From the NCBI RefSeq assembly GCF_048128805.1, contig NC_135998.1:24887396-24951395 (forward strand): a stretch of 64,000 nucleotides of DNA, in the 5' to 3' direction. Each line of letters starts with the position of its first letter. Positions within the stretch are counted from its first letter, which is position 1. This document shows, piece after piece, positions 63,379-64,000 of the stretch. The DNA is from Centroberyx gerrardi (Eukaryota; Chordata; Actinopteri; Beryciformes; Berycidae). The position numbers and the translations under genes were made by a program. Under the pieces are notes generated by a model. That model was not told the origin of the DNA. It did not search any database and was given only the letters and a program-made list of their open reading frames with translations.

Positions 63379-64000
63379 GTGAGCAGCCAAGCCCAAGTGT
63401 CCAGTACCAGTCACTCACTCGCTCCCACGTTCCCCTCTCTCTTTCTCCTGAACTGTTATACTTTATTTAGTGCTTAGAACATGTGATGATGCCTAAAAAA
63501 CTCAGTCTTTTGCAGTCAGGTATCGCTCTAAGCAGGGGTGTATTTGAGGAAAATCAAAATTTACGTTGAGCGGTAGCGAGCAGTGTTTATGTACAGTTAA
63601 GTGTTTCCTGCTTCAGTGCCCTTGTGCATTCGACGGAACACATCCCTTATGGATATAATTGTGTTTTGCGTGTGTAGGGAAATAGGCCGTCCTCTAGTGA
63701 ACTCCCAGTCGGGCCTTATCTGATCGAGCTCTGTAGTACCTGCTCTGTGAGACCAGGAAACGGCAGAACCTCCCACATGGTCAGAACAAGAGTAAACGCT
63801 GCCATGAGCCATGGGAAGTATTGAATTTGGATATCAGATTGTGGATAGTATTAAGTTGCTTCGTGGTTCTCCCCAAGTCAAAATAATTGGTTATTATTTA
63901 GCTCTATAAGGTCTGCATATGGCTTTTTGTTTTTTTACATGGTTCATGTGTCCTGGAACAGGCTGAGTCATAGTGATAGCCGGGCCTGTAATCAGATGGA
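63379..64000 (+). other. slc4a4 intron 4, start
   Basis: Intronic sequence after the WKETAR exon. The next expected exon (starting WIKFEEKVE in relatives) was not seen before the window ends. Confidence 0.65.

Overview
This window is nuclear DNA of a ray-finned fish, almost certainly a teleost. The genes have many introns with GT-AG borders. The encoded proteins are close to their human orthologues. The intergenic and intronic DNA is full of microsatellites and of the short inverted-repeat transposons and SINE tails usual in teleost genomes. No bacterial, viral, CRISPR or toxin locus was seen, and I found no wholly new multi-gene system. The interest lies in splicing details, leader architecture and layered mobile-element debris.

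Layout. (1) 476-26914, minus: tnpo1 (transportin-1, karyopherin beta-2), twenty coding exons read from the sequence, with about the last 93 residues lying off the left edge. (2) 27.5-30.7 kb: intergenic DNA between the head-to-head starts of tnpo1 and mob1b, with a long CA/GT microsatellite and teleost repeats. (3) 31123-37844, plus: mob1b (MOB kinase activator 1B), complete in six coding exons, with a 3' UTR running to a poly(A) signal at 40043. (4) 40094-40653: a decayed Tc1-type transposon. (5) 40892-46685, plus: dck (deoxycytidine kinase), complete in seven exons. (6) 48314-63378 and beyond, plus: the first four coding exons of slc4a4 (electrogenic Na/HCO3 cotransporter NBCe1, B-type N-terminus), running off the right edge. 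Its third intron holds a decayed non-LTR retrotransposon that is itself split by a TTAA-flanked MITE.

The genes do not form an operon. mob1b, dck and slc4a4 keep the order known from human 4q13, whereas human TNPO1 is on chromosome 5, so the left half of the window marks a synteny junction relative to mammals. tnpo1 imports RNA-binding proteins into the nucleus, mob1b activates LATS/NDR kinases in Hippo signalling, dck salvages deoxynucleosides, and slc4a4 moves bicarbonate.

Exon borders were read by eye from splice motifs, reading phase and family knowledge. Names of repeat families are inferences from their termini and were not searched.
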